The notes beneath the pieces are model-generated. The model was given only the letters and a program-made list of their open reading frames with translations, did not search any database and was not told where the DNA came from. A stretch of DNA of 64,000 bases, from contig DAOUEJ010000010.1 of assembly GCA_034430615.1 (NCBI GenBank), forward strand, positions 1 to 64,000, given 5' to 3'. The number at the start of each line of letters is the position of its first letter. The first letter of the stretch is position 1. The stretch comes from E44-bin32 sp034430615. Its GTDB lineage: Bacteria > Chloroflexota > Anaerolineae > Anaerolineales > E44-bin32. Both the position numbers and the translations under genes were made by a program. Positions 55,297 through 63,699 of this stretch are shown here, piece after piece.

Positions 55297-55667
55297 CTAC
55301 CTACGAATGATGCCCGCCGACCCCCCGGTCATCACGACCTCCCCGTCCTGGTCTGTGCATATCCAGCTGCTTTGAAGCCTGGTGTGGTTCGGCAGCGGCT
55401 CAAGTTCATCCAGGGTTACGTGGCAGGTGATCGTATCACCGGTATATACCGGACGTTGGAACTGAAAATGCATGTCACAGGCAATGAAATTGATGTCCCC
55501 CCGATCTTGGAGGGAAGTGTGGCCGTCAGCAACCCCTGCACGATCAGGCGTCCCTGCTCATCCGGGAGGATGTGATGCTCTCCCTTATCGCCTGAGATCT
55601 GGCTGAAGGTGCGGACTTCCTCAGCTGTATAAGTCCTTGACCAGGTGAAAGTTTGACCCTTTTCCAT
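55297..55667 (-). pseudogene. MaoC-like hot-dog dehydratase with frameshift in a homopolymer
   Basis: From the ATG at 55667 the frame reads MEKGQTFTWSRTYTAEEVRT, then FSQISGDKGEHHILPDEQGR and GLLTATLPSKIGG, clearly a MaoC/hot-dog hydratase start. At 55497-55502 there is a run of six C (G on the sense strand); shifting by one base there restores the family: DINFIACDMHFQFQRPVYTG, then DTITCHVTLDELEPLP and TGGSAGIIRR to a TAG at 55297. Without the shift the protein ends early at 55416. A seventh G would repair the gene, so assembly or sequencing error, slippage or real inactivation are all possible. Confidence 0.78.
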
Positions 55668-55866
55668 AGCCCACCCCACAAATCCTCGTTCTTGACGCAA
55701 GCCCGCCTGACATTAGCTTAGGTTGATTTCTGCAAAACCAACCATGACCAGGAATTGGACAATTAATAGCATGAGTCGCAGAAAAGCAAACCACACATAT
55801 AGCTTACTCATCTTAGCGTTGGATGAAGGCAGACTGACATGATGTGAGTTGATGCTTATATTCAAT

Positions 55867-56133
55867 TTACCAGGCGTGAGAAGTAATGTTGAGGAAGGAG
55901 TTTATAATAAACAGCACAGCGTAGATATACAAGAGCTCGCGCCGGATGTTTCCCAATGGAATCCAGTAGAACATCAGGCTCGCCAGATACACGAAGACAT
56001 AGGGGATGAACACCGGCCAGACTATGGGAGAGCGCCATGAGATCCCGCTTTGAAAGACGGCCTTGCTCATCACTTCCAGGTAGTCATCGAGCGATTCTGG
56101 TTTGATCTGGGGTGGTGGTCCCTGTTGTGGCAT
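55867..56133 (-). pseudogene. Chimeric ORF: N-terminus of a DNA-3-methyladenine glycosylase-like protein fused to a membrane fragment
   Basis: 88 codons. The first 34 residues (PPQIKPESLDDYLEVMSKAV followed by FQSGISWR) match the start of DNA-3-methyladenine glycosylase I-like proteins, but after the SWR, near 56031, the sequence switches abruptly to a hydrophobic segment (SPIVWPVFIPYVFVYLASLM, then FYWIPLGNIRRELLYIYAVL) that ends in ITSHAW. The catalytic part of the glycosylase is missing. This looks like a deletion that fused two genes, or a frame-preserving rearrangement. The glycosylase assignment rests on a short match. Confidence 0.5.
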
Positions 56134-56359
56134 GCTCTATCCTCCCGGGTAGCTGCAACCTTCATAAACACAGAAGAACGTAAAGCGTTTCGCAGCAATC
56201 CAACCGGTGGCTGCGGGTGGGAAGTACCGACACTAAAAGAATGTTTGTTACAATGCCATCCAACCAATTCGGTTGATGATCCCAATATACGCGACTTCAG
56301 GGCAACACACTTTCTACGCCTAATTTGCGGTCTGCATCGATCTTTGAGGAGGAGAGAAA

Positions 56360-57241
56360 ATGTCACAAGAAGAGAAGAGAGCAGCCATCACAATTCCGAT
56401 CGTCCTGGCTATCGTGGCTGGCCTGGCCATCGCCGGCAGCCAGGGCGGTTACCAGGTTGCGGGGCTGCCCCTATTCGCAATCTGCATCGTACTGGCATTC
56501 ATCATCCAATGGATAGCCTTCATCCCCGCTTACCTGCGACAGACTGAGTCCTTCTATGATCTAACCGGCAGCCTTACATTCATCACCGTGACGATCGCCG
56601 CTGTCGTACTCACCCCAACGAAAGATGCCCGCTCCTACTTGCTGCTGGGGATGATCTCCCTCTGGGCGATCCGTCTGGGGTCGTTCCTCTTCGGACGCGT
56701 GCGGGTCGTGGGTGAGGATCGCCGATTCCGTGAGCTGAAGACCTCATTCAGCCGCTTTCTGCTCACCTGGACACTCCAGGGACTGTGGGTCGCGTTCTCG
56801 CTTGCTACCGCGTTGGCTGCCATCACAGCCTCCAAGAAGGTTGAACTGGGAGTTTTCGCCTGGGTTGGCCTAGTAGTCTGGCTGTTTGGCTTCGTGGTCG
56901 AGATCATCGCCGACCGCCAGAAGGATCAATTCCGACGCGACCTTGCCAACAAGGGCGGATTTATCCACAGCGGCCTTTGGTCATGGTCGCGGCATCCGAA
57001 CTACTTCGGCGAGATCGTGCTCTGGATTGGGGTGGCGATCATCGCCCTCCCCACGCTGGGCGGGTGGAGCTGGCTGACCTTGATCTCACCGGTCTTCATA
57101 ACGATCCTGATCACGCGCGTCAGCGGGATCCCCATGCTTGAAACCCGAGCAAATGAAAAATGGGGCGGTCAGCCTGGATACGAGGCCTATAAAGCGCGCA
57201 CTTCGATCTTAATCCCACTCCCGCCAGCCAAGAGCTCATAG
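56360..57241 (+). CDS. DUF1295 / steroid 5-alpha-reductase-like membrane protein
   Basis: 293 residues with about seven to eight membrane segments. The DUF1295 signature is clear: QTESFYDLTGSLTFITVTIA (about 61-80), then FIHSGLWSWSRHPNYFGEIV (about 204-223) with the RHPNYFGE motif, and a terminal GYEAYKARTSILIPLPP. The family is related to steroid reductases and ICMT-like enzymes; bacterial substrates are mostly unknown. GAGGAGGAGAG lies just before the ATG. The only plus-strand gene in the last 20 kb that I can support. Confidence 0.9.
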   Translation: MSQEEKRAAITIPIVLAIVAGLAIAGSQGGYQVAGLPLFAICIVLAFIIQWIAFIPAYLRQTESFYDLTGSLTFITVTIAAVVLTPTKDARSYLLLGMISLWAIRLGSFLFGRVRVVGEDRRFRELKTSFSRFLLTWTLQGLWVAFSLATALAAITASKKVELGVFAWVGLVVWLFGFVVEIIADRQKDQFRRDLANKGGFIHSGLWSWSRHPNYFGEIVLWIGVAIIALPTLGGWSWLTLISPVFITILITRVSGIPMLETRANEKWGGQPGYEAYKARTSILIPLPPAKSS

Positions 57242-57287
57242 GTCACAAATTTGCATGTATTAATATCGAGCTGACGATGACCGTTTC

Positions 57288-57740
57288 TCACCTATCGCTC
57301 TCATAGCCCAGCAGCTGCTGGATACTTTGCACCAGGGGGAAGGTAATCGGATCTGACGAGAGCTGCGGGTCCCACAACCGTGTATCACGCAGGTCAAACC
57401 AGCGGACTTCGGCGATCGCGTACTCAGCGGCGGCTTCGAGTTCTGGTTCGTATCCCGGGCTGGCTGTCCCGGAAACCGGTCGGCACAAGAATATCTTGCG
57501 GCGAGAGTAGACCGGATCTGGTTCCGAGGGCTGATCGAGAAGCACCCGTTCTACGGAGACGGCGAGGTTGGTCTCTTCCTTCATCTCTCTTCTCACGCAC
57601 GCTTCTTCAGTCTCACCAGATTCCAACCCCCCGCCGGGTAAGAGCCAGTACGTTCGCCTGGAGTCATGATGCCGGTGACGGATCAAGAGGAGCTGGTCGT
57701 TCTGTATGATGGCCCCCTCGTAGCGTGTATCCCGCGTCAA
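57288..57740 (-). CDS. Nudix hydrolase
   Basis: 150 residues. The Nudix box GGLESGETEEACVRREMKEE followed by TNL (about 49-71) fits GX5EX7REUXEEXGU except that Asn replaces the last Gly. The strand before it, YWLLPGGG, is typical. Nudix enzymes cleave nucleoside diphosphates linked to another moiety. I place the start at the TTG at 57740, which has AAAGGG a few bases upstream; longer frames run into the next gene. Substrate unknown. Confidence 0.85.
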   Translation of the reverse strand: MTRDTRYEGAIIQNDQLLLIRHRHHDSRRTYWLLPGGGLESGETEEACVRREMKEETNLAVSVERVLLDQPSEPDPVYSRRKIFLCRPVSGTASPGYEPELEAAAEYAIAEVRWFDLRDTRLWDPQLSSDPITFPLVQSIQQLLGYESDR

Positions 57741-57766
57741 TGGGCTTTTCCCTTTCTCAAAGCTGA

Positions 57767-58216
57767 TTAGTTCCCAAACAACGCCGGTGGTGGCCAATGC
57801 AAAACGAGTAAGGCGGTCAGGATCACGAGGTCCATGAAAACCGCAATGCCTGTGTTGAGCAATGAACGGTTGCGGCCGGAGGCTCCCGGCCACAGGCCGG
57901 GAAAGAGGAGCATCCCCAGCAATGACAGCCAGGCCGCGGTGATGGCAAACATCCTCCAGGTTTCACCGCTTGAGAGCTTGCCCATGAAACCTGCGGTCGC
58001 CGCTACAAACCCGAGTGTCGAGAACAGCCAGAATGGTGCGGCCAGTGCGGCAGCTTGCCGGTCAGTGAGTGAACGCAGCAGCCAGGGCCGTAAGAGGATG
58101 CGTTTTTCTGACACCTGGACGAATTGAAGCAGGATCGCATTGAACGCGATTGCATGTGCGAGGCCATGCAGCGCCAGCGATCCCACCACGATAACCATCA
58201 AATATTCCGGCGCCAT
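57767..58216 (-). CDS. Small four-helix membrane protein, unknown function
   Basis: 149 residues with four predicted membrane segments (YLMVIVVGSLALHGLAHAIA, FWLFSTLGFVAATAGFMG, WRMFAITAAWLSLLGMLLFP, and a last helix with FMDLVILTALLVLHW). Two His in the first helix (LHGLAHA) stand out. GGAGAGG lies 6 nt before the ATG at 58216. I do not recognise a family. It lies between the Nudix gene and a broken DUF2277 gene on the same strand. Confidence 0.7.
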   Translation of the reverse strand: MAPEYLMVIVVGSLALHGLAHAIAFNAILLQFVQVSEKRILLRPWLLRSLTDRQAAALAAPFWLFSTLGFVAATAGFMGKLSSGETWRMFAITAAWLSLLGMLLFPGLWPGASGRNRSLLNTGIAVFMDLVILTALLVLHWPPPALFGN

Positions 58217-58299
58217 CGTCACCTCTCCAATCCGTCAGGCCGATAGGTCAAGGGGTACAACGTCATCCACAACTGTTCACCAAGGCGCAGTCTGCGAAT

Positions 58300-58523
58300 T
58301 CAAACCATGCTGCTCTGAGTGGAGCTGCGCACGACTAACCCGTCAAGCAGCTTGCGGGTGGCCTCGGCGATTTCTTCTACGGCTTTGTCAAAGGTTTCTT
58401 GGTTGGCACGCGACGGTGTCCTGTAACCGGAGACTTTGCGGACATACTGCAAGGCCGCCAGTCGGAACTCTTCTTCGGCCGGTGGATCGCTCGGATTTCG
58501 AAGAGCTTAATATTCTCGCAAAT
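58300..58523 (-). pseudogene. DUF2277-family gene with lost start codon and frameshift
   Basis: The minus strand encodes PPAEEEFRLAALQYVRKVSG, then YRTPSRANQETFDKAVEEIA and a C-terminal LLDGLV, ending at a TGA at 58300. This is most of a DUF2277 protein (family pattern MCRNIKxLxNFEPPA...QYVRKxSG...PSxANxxAF). The expected start reads ATT-TGC-GAG-AAT-ATT-AAG (where MCRNIK should be) and lies in another frame: a one-base shift near 58496-58508 is needed, and the ATG is ATT. No other start fits. Probably inactive or misassembled. Confidence 0.72.
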
Positions 58524-58586
58524 GGTTCATCTTGCCTGGGTTTTATCGAGATAATCGCTGGAAATACTTTGCCGGGCCTGGGCAGC

Positions 58587-58949
58587 TCACCCGAGTGCGA
58601 ACACCATCGGGCTGAAGTAGGGCACCAGCCAGACCACCCACACAAAAACGCTGAACTTGTGAAATTGATGGATCCATCGCTCGTCATTCCTGAGCAGGAC
58701 TGTCGTCGCCCAGACCGCGTGAACTAGCATCAGGATGATGGCGATCAATCCGGTTATGCCGTGCACGTCGGTCGTCAACCCACCGGCAAAGTCAAGCATC
58801 ATGCCCGTTCCCCACGTGTCACACACCAGCCCGAGCCAGAAAAAGAGCAAATGCCAGAGTTTCAACTGGCCGGCCAAGCGCTCGCTCCATACCCCGATTG
58901 AGTAGAACACCAGCGCCAATGAAATGATGATTGTTGCAGATCCACTCAT
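58587..58949 (-). CDS. HsmA-like (TIGR03987-type) four-helix membrane protein
   Basis: 120 residues with four membrane segments. The sequence TIIISLALVFYSIGVWSERL, then GLVCDTWGTGMMLD, HGITGLIAIILMLVHAVWA and WIHQFHKFSVFVWVVWLVPY has the regularly spaced His and acidic residues of this small family. Function unknown; conserved His in helices could bind a metal or haem. AAGGAG lies at good distance before the ATG. Confidence 0.75.
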   Translation of the reverse strand: MSGSATIIISLALVFYSIGVWSERLAGQLKLWHLLFFWLGLVCDTWGTGMMLDFAGGLTTDVHGITGLIAIILMLVHAVWATTVLLRNDERWIHQFHKFSVFVWVVWLVPYFSPMVFALG

Positions 58950-59096
58950 GTACTCACTCCTTCGATATCGTATTTGCTTATGCGTCCATTTTATGCGCCT
59001 TTACCGGGCGCGTATCACACCTTACCGGTGACCGAGTGTACTTCATGCGTGTGATTCCGACACGGGCTCCATGTACACCTGTCTGATCCGGCCTCG

Positions 59097-59615
59097 TTAG
59101 CCCTCCGACCCTCGCTCGGCAGGCAACCTGGGAAACCAGCGCGGAACGCTTGCTTTATACACGGCATACTCGGGACCAAACCGTCTTTCAAGCGCCGGCT
59201 CTTCGACCCGGCGCACATAGCGATCGATTGCCAGCGCGTAGATCGCATCGTAGAGGAGCAGCGAGGGTGAACTTGTAACCAGTGCAAGACCTATCAGGAG
59301 CAATCCATCGCCGGCATAAATGGGATTGCGTATCTTGGCATAGGGTCCAATACGCACCATCGCCTTGGTCGGATCCCCAGGAGCACCTGTCGCCAGGCCC
59401 GCTCTCGCCAGACATACGACAGCCCATATGATTAGCACTGTACTTGCTGCTAGGAAGGGCCACCCCGCCCAGGCGACAACACGAGGGAGGCTCAGCCCAC
59501 TGACCCGATCAAGCACAAAAGCAGAAGATGTGATCAAGATCGCTATTGTGCTCAAACCCAGGTTGAGTAAAACCTTACCTGGAAACCGATTCATGATTTC
59601 TCTCGTCCAACTCAT
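59097..59615 (-). CDS. ICMT/PEMT-family integral membrane methyltransferase-like protein (third)
   Basis: 172 residues with about four membrane segments. IGPYAKIRNPIYAGDGLLLI (about 88-107) and RRVEEPALERRFGPEYAVYK followed by SVPRWFPRLP are the two C-terminal SAM-binding blocks of the family. The usual RHP is RNP here. GDPTKAMVRIGPY before it is typical of the phospholipid methyltransferase subgroup. Substrate unknown. In-frame ATG codons at 59615 and further in (MNRFPGK) are both possible starts. Confidence 0.83.
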   Translation of the reverse strand: MSWTREIMNRFPGKVLLNLGLSTIAILITSSAFVLDRVSGLSLPRVVAWAGWPFLAASTVLIIWAVVCLARAGLATGAPGDPTKAMVRIGPYAKIRNPIYAGDGLLLIGLALVTSSPSLLLYDAIYALAIDRYVRRVEEPALERRFGPEYAVYKASVPRWFPRLPAERGSEG

Positions 59616-59720
59616 ACGAATTGTTCAGCTAATCGTTCCTGCCGATTGTCACCCCGCATCTGGGGCGGGTTATCAAGCTCATGATCGTCGATTTCAGCCT
59701 GATCACAATCAACCAAAGCC

Positions 59721-60884
59721 TCATCCCACCCACCCCCAGAGGATGAACTGCCCAGCAAGGAGCACGTTGAGAACCAGAAAAGTGTACGCCACTGCGCGTG
59801 AAGCAACCGGTCCCTTTGCATACCCGGCTAGCAGGGTGAAGGCCGGGAAGAGCACAGTCGCATAGCGAGCCTGACCGGATAACGGCTGCCCCAGGCGGAG
59901 TTGAGAGAGGTTGAACAACAATAAGCCCCAATGAAAGACCACGAAGCTGACGGGCAGTCTCTTAATCATGAAAATCCCGGCCAAGAGCATGCCCAGCACA
60001 ATGGCCAAATCGAACATTTCTATCATGAGCGCAGTCCGGTCACCCAACCGTGCAAGTGTTTGCAGGATCCCTTCCCATGGGAACGCAGGGATACGATGCC
60101 AGAACTGCGCTTGAACCTCCAATGTCCCGGGTAGGCCGAGGTCAACCCTCCAGATTTCGAGCCCGGCTACTGCAGCAACTGGCATCAACGCTGCAAACCA
60201 GGCTACTACCGAATCCTTCCTGGATAGATCTTTCCTATGAACGAACCATTCGACCAGGATGACCACCGACATGACGATGCCACCGATCCTGGTCAGGCTC
60301 GCCAGCGCGGAAAGCCCGCCCGCCAGCAGCCAGTGCTGTCTCCGGGCAGCCCACACCCCCAGGATGGTGAACAGCAGAAACAGCGATTCGGAGTAAGGAA
60401 CAAACAGGAAGAAGGCGGTTGGAAACCACACCAGGAGCAGGAGTATTCGCCGGGCCAGTGTTCGATCATGGCCTTCGTCCAGCATCCAGGTATATAACGC
60501 AATAAGAGCGAGTAGGATGGCCAGGTTGGCAATCACGAATGAACCGAGCAGAACGTTGCCGCCGAACAGCAATCCTAGCCAACGAGATAGCAGCGGGAAG
60601 GCAGGGTAGAAGGGAGAAAGATCTGGGTCGGCATATCCTGTCTGAGCGATGCGCAGGAAATGGATCACATCGAAACGCTGCCAGACGCCAAGCAAGATCC
60701 CGGATATCCCGTCCACAACCGGTCGTACGCCAAAATAGGGCCGAACGATTGGATCTTCTGTGAGGGGCACGAAGCCCAGGCGATAAAGAGCTAATCCCAG
60801 GATGGAAAGCATGACTCGCTGCGACAAGAAGAGCAGCGTTGGGTAACGCCAATCCAATATCCTGAAACGTCTCAGGGCTTTCAT
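59721..60884 (-). CDS. PIG-V-like GT-C mannosyltransferase
   Basis: 387 residues with about nine to ten membrane segments. GVWQRFDVIHFLRIAQTGYA (about 66-85) provides the WxxFDxxHF loop with the catalytic-type Asp, followed by SPFYPAFPLLSRWL, FFLFVPYSESLFLLFTILG and GGLSALASLTRIGGIVMSVV, the set of motifs seen in PIG-V-like mannosyltransferases that use polyprenyl-phosphate-mannose. It probably adds a mannose-like sugar to a lipid-linked glycan on the outer membrane face. GCAGGA precedes the ATG. Separate from the main glycan cluster. Confidence 0.86.
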   Translation of the reverse strand: MKALRRFRILDWRYPTLLFLSQRVMLSILGLALYRLGFVPLTEDPIVRPYFGVRPVVDGISGILLGVWQRFDVIHFLRIAQTGYADPDLSPFYPAFPLLSRWLGLLFGGNVLLGSFVIANLAILLALIALYTWMLDEGHDRTLARRILLLLVWFPTAFFLFVPYSESLFLLFTILGVWAARRQHWLLAGGLSALASLTRIGGIVMSVVILVEWFVHRKDLSRKDSVVAWFAALMPVAAVAGLEIWRVDLGLPGTLEVQAQFWHRIPAFPWEGILQTLARLGDRTALMIEMFDLAIVLGMLLAGIFMIKRLPVSFVVFHWGLLLFNLSQLRLGQPLSGQARYATVLFPAFTLLAGYAKGPVASRAVAYTFLVLNVLLAGQFILWGWVG

Positions 60885-61000
60885 GTCCTGCTTAACAACC
60901 CTCCTCTATCGAGGCGCACTGAGTTTGATCGGGGCTCCAGTATCGCACAACCACATCAGCATGGGGAGCGATGCATTTTTCATCAGGAATATCTGACATG

Positions 61001-61414
61001 TCAGGGTAGGAATCGATCTTCAAACCCTTTCACGGATATCCGGCAAACGTCACTGCTACCAAACCATTTATGACGGTTCTTCGAAATAACACCATAGATC
61101 CAATCCCGGATAGATCTCGGCACCAGACGAAATACACCCAGGACTGGCCAGGGCAGCGGTAGAAAACGCAGGATTAGAAATACAGCATCCGAACGGGCAT
61201 GTATTTTTCCACCGTGAACCAGCAAGATGGTCTTATCCACATCGGGTGCACCCCAGAATTGCTGGACCAGCTGCGTCCCGCTCTCGGACTGCGAAGCAGC
61301 AAGGCGGATTCTGCCAGCCCGGTCATGGCGCAGTACGAAATCGACGGAGGAATTGCACAGGCCGCAAGTACCGTCGTAGATGAGAACGGGCTGTTCGGTA
61401 TCGCTAGGCTTCAA
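61001..61414 (-). CDS. DCC-family (DUF393) thiol-disulfide oxidoreductase-like protein
   Basis: 137 residues. The N-terminal VLIYDGTCGLCNSSVDFVLR (about 10-29) has the DxxCxxC motif that names the DCC family, followed by LAASQSESGTQLV and SDAVFLILRFLPLPWPVLG, all typical. Family members are predicted thioredoxin-like proteins of unknown substrate. The frame starts with a TTG at 61414, with GGAG about 11 nt upstream. Confidence 0.9.
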   Translation of the reverse strand: MKPSDTEQPVLIYDGTCGLCNSSVDFVLRHDRAGRIRLAASQSESGTQLVQQFWGAPDVDKTILLVHGGKIHARSDAVFLILRFLPLPWPVLGVFRLVPRSIRDWIYGVISKNRHKWFGSSDVCRISVKGFEDRFLP

Positions 61415-61492
61415 GTTTGACTGGACTCCATTACATATAAAGGGCGTTTGATGTCTATGCGAAGAATAACATGCTCCCGTTACACTGGAAAA

Positions 61493-61786
61493 TCAAAGAA
61501 AGTGGTAGTTCAGGTTGAGCACCGAGTCAGACACGTTCAGCGCATTCTCCACCGAAGCGAGACTCGCCTTCGAACCAACCCGCAAGGCGGAATTTTTTAG
61601 CCAGGTGGACGACCATTTCACATCCCCGTAACCCAGGCTGAACTTCTCCCGAAGCATATCACGCATTTCACCCTGCTTGGTGAGCGAGCTTGCATTGACG
61701 AGTTTCGACAGCTCTGAAAGACTCTTGCCGGTCTTCTTCTATATATTATTGAGCCGGGTCTCAAGTGCTATGTCTTGATTGCTCAC
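61493..61786 (-). pseudogene. DUF4287-like small protein gene with in-frame amber codon
   Basis: From a GTG at 61786 with AGGAGA 6 nt upstream, the minus strand reads SNQDIALETRLNNI, a TAG at 61741-61739, then KKTGKSLSELSKLVNASSLT, GEMRDMLREKFSLGYGDVKW and VENALNVSDSVLNLNYHFL to TGA at 61493. The second part and the NI-x-KKTGKS junction match the start of DUF4287 proteins, where the stop position is normally Glu (GAG to TAG would be one change). So the gene is either newly inactivated, mis-sequenced, or read through. Confidence 0.65.
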
Positions 61787-61923
61787 GGCATATCTCCTAC
61801 TGGATATATATTATCCAGCTATTTATACCGTGTTTTCCGAACAGCATAGGGAATGGATAACCCCTCTCAATGCTAGGTAGGGCCTTTAGGATCTCCGCAA
61901 CATAACGGGGGCAGGAGCCGAAT

Positions 61924-62298
61924 TCACGCTTGGAAGAACCAATGGCGTGCTCGAAGGAGCAATCCCAACGTACCCATGTGCAGGATCAGCACCGCCAAGT
62001 CCGCGATCCCGAATTCATCGGTCACAGTCAGAATGGAAATCAGCAAGAGCAGAGCCAGGGCTGCGGGGAATGCAAGCCGCATACGCCGGTGAAGCAGGAT
62101 GCCCAAGACCACCAGCGCACCTGAGGTCAAGAGTGCCAGACCGGCCATGATCCAGCGTACGAGTCCTTCCGCAGGAATGGCTGGATGCAGGTCGAGTATG
62201 TAGAGAATGGAAAAACCGAACCAGAGGATGGCATCGAACAGGATCAATGCGAGAGCTACGGTAAAGGTGATCGGGGGATCACCCAATTCCTGTTTCAT
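61924..62298 (-). CDS. Small four-helix membrane protein, unknown function
   Basis: 124 residues from the ATG at 62298, with GAGGTG four bases upstream; the longer frame to 62535 is not protein-like. Four membrane segments: TFTVALALILFDAILWFGF, WIMAGLALLTSGALVVLGIL, LAFPAALALLLLISILTV and a last one with LAVLILHMGTLGLLL. No recognised family and no clear motif. Confidence 0.72.
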   Translation of the reverse strand: MKQELGDPPITFTVALALILFDAILWFGFSILYILDLHPAIPAEGLVRWIMAGLALLTSGALVVLGILLHRRMRLAFPAALALLLLISILTVTDEFGIADLAVLILHMGTLGLLLRARHWFFQA

Positions 62299-62410
62299 AT
62301 ACACCTCGCGTATGGAGCGCCATGCAAGGCAACCAGGCATGCTGGTGACACTCAACAAAGCATGGCGCCTCTTGAATTCACACTTTTGCTCGATGGAGCG
62401 ATAGTCTGAG

Positions 62411-63142
62411 CTATTGATCCGGGACAAGTGGGACGATGGGGAGTCCATCTCCTTCTGCAATACTGAGCGAGTAGGCGTAGCTGGCGTAAAAAGGTGATCC
62501 ATCCTGACCAGCCTCGATCCCATCCATCGGGACATGCTCGCGGAGATCGAATGTAAGATCTAGCTCGGGTGCAGAGTAGATCCCAGGCGCAGCTGGAAAG
62601 TCACCGCAGGAACTCTGCAAGGTAGGATCGATCCACTCTTCCACAATGTGCAGGGTCACCTTGTCCCCTTGACAGGTACCGGTGATAGTAGCACGCATCC
62701 CCCACACACCGCTGAAGATTTGCTCCGGACAATCATTCGAGTCGGGATGGGTAGCGAGTCCCTCGTAACCGATTTCTGTGTAGGCGACAATATTCTCATT
62801 GGTCACATTCCCGGAGGGCTCGATCCATACCTGGAATAGCGAAGGGGGAATGTTTTCGAACTTCAAATACATACTCTCACCCATGCCGCTGCCGATATCT
62901 AACACGGCCAGATGGCTGAACCATAGATCGTAGAGCATGAGTTCCGTAGGGCAACCTGACGGGGGCTCCTGACTCGGTTCACCTATGTTGGATCCGAGTA
63001 TCGGAGTCGGTGTGGCAGTTGGGAGGATGTTCGCATCGGGAGCTCCACCTCCAGGCATATTACAACCAGAGAGTGAGATCATCACGAGAAAGCTGATTCC
63101 CAACGATAAAAGTCTTACGGTGCTTATTCTATGGTTAGCCAT
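62411..63142 (-). CDS. Secreted lipoprotein, unknown function
   Basis: 243 residues. The signal peptide (RLLSLGISFLVMISLSGC) ends in the lipobox LSGC, so Cys27 would be lipidated. A short Pro/Thr linker (LPTATPTP) follows, then a beta-rich extracellular domain with four further Cys (SGCPTEL, NDCPEQ, GTCQGD and SSCGDF), probably two disulfides. No recognised catalytic motif. AGGAGG lies before the ATG. Confidence 0.78.
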   Translation of the reverse strand: MANHRISTVRLLSLGISFLVMISLSGCNMPGGGAPDANILPTATPTPILGSNIGEPSQEPPSGCPTELMLYDLWFSHLAVLDIGSGMGESMYLKFENIPPSLFQVWIEPSGNVTNENIVAYTEIGYEGLATHPDSNDCPEQIFSGVWGMRATITGTCQGDKVTLHIVEEWIDPTLQSSCGDFPAAPGIYSAPELDLTFDLREHVPMDGIEAGQDGSPFYASYAYSLSIAEGDGLPIVPLVPDQ

Positions 63143-63699
63143 CGCTCGCCTCCTACTCTAATACGAGAGGATCCGTTGGACACTCGTTTCAAGATATTGG
63201 CGGAAGAGACTATTCTGAGAGCTCTATCCCTATAACGGCGAAGAGGCGGGATTTGTGACTCAGGAAAAGCGAAGATTACGACCTGAACAGAGCATACAAA
63301 GATTGAGATGTATTGTTATTACCAGCACCTTATAACGGAAGACACAATTTGCAGCCTGGATCGCAGTCGATGACATCGAGCGTTGATGGATCTTATCATC
63401 TTGTCAACCTCAAGAACCACATGTGTACACTGTGTTTCACTTTGTTACCATCCCAGGAAGACTAGTGGGGATAGCGACTGGCGGCATACACTCCCCGTCA
63501 ACCCGTCAGCCTCGGGCCGAGCATTGCAGGCCATGGGCAAATCAGAGATGATGATTATGTTGAAAGATTGCGTTCGCTTTCATGCCTCGATAAAGGAAGC
63601 TTCCATAATTCCAACGGAGCGAACGAAATCAGTGAGCTCGCGAGCGAGCTCGCGGCTGGTGATGCACTTTCGTGAGCGAGGAGTTCTCTGTCTTGCCGC
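63143..63699. other. 557-base region without a recognised gene
   Basis: Upstream of the lipoprotein gene. It contains stop codons in all frames at short intervals apart from a 123-codon plus-strand frame (63383-63754) with no ribosome-binding site or protein-like composition. A short inverted pair built from GAGCTCGCGAGCGAGCTCGCG (63633 area) is present. No terminator, tRNA or known element seen. Confidence 0.5.

Noticed and set aside
55713..55811. 32-codon minus-strand frame coding a hydrophobic peptide (begins MSKLYVWFAF)
   Set aside because: No Shine-Dalgarno and no family resemblance; such short hydrophobic frames occur by chance. Possible but not supported.
63625..63660. Short inverted repeat GAGCTCGCGAGCGAGCTCGCG
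   Set aside because: Low-complexity alternation of GCTC and GCGA, no T tract and no gene end nearby, so neither a terminator nor an attachment site.
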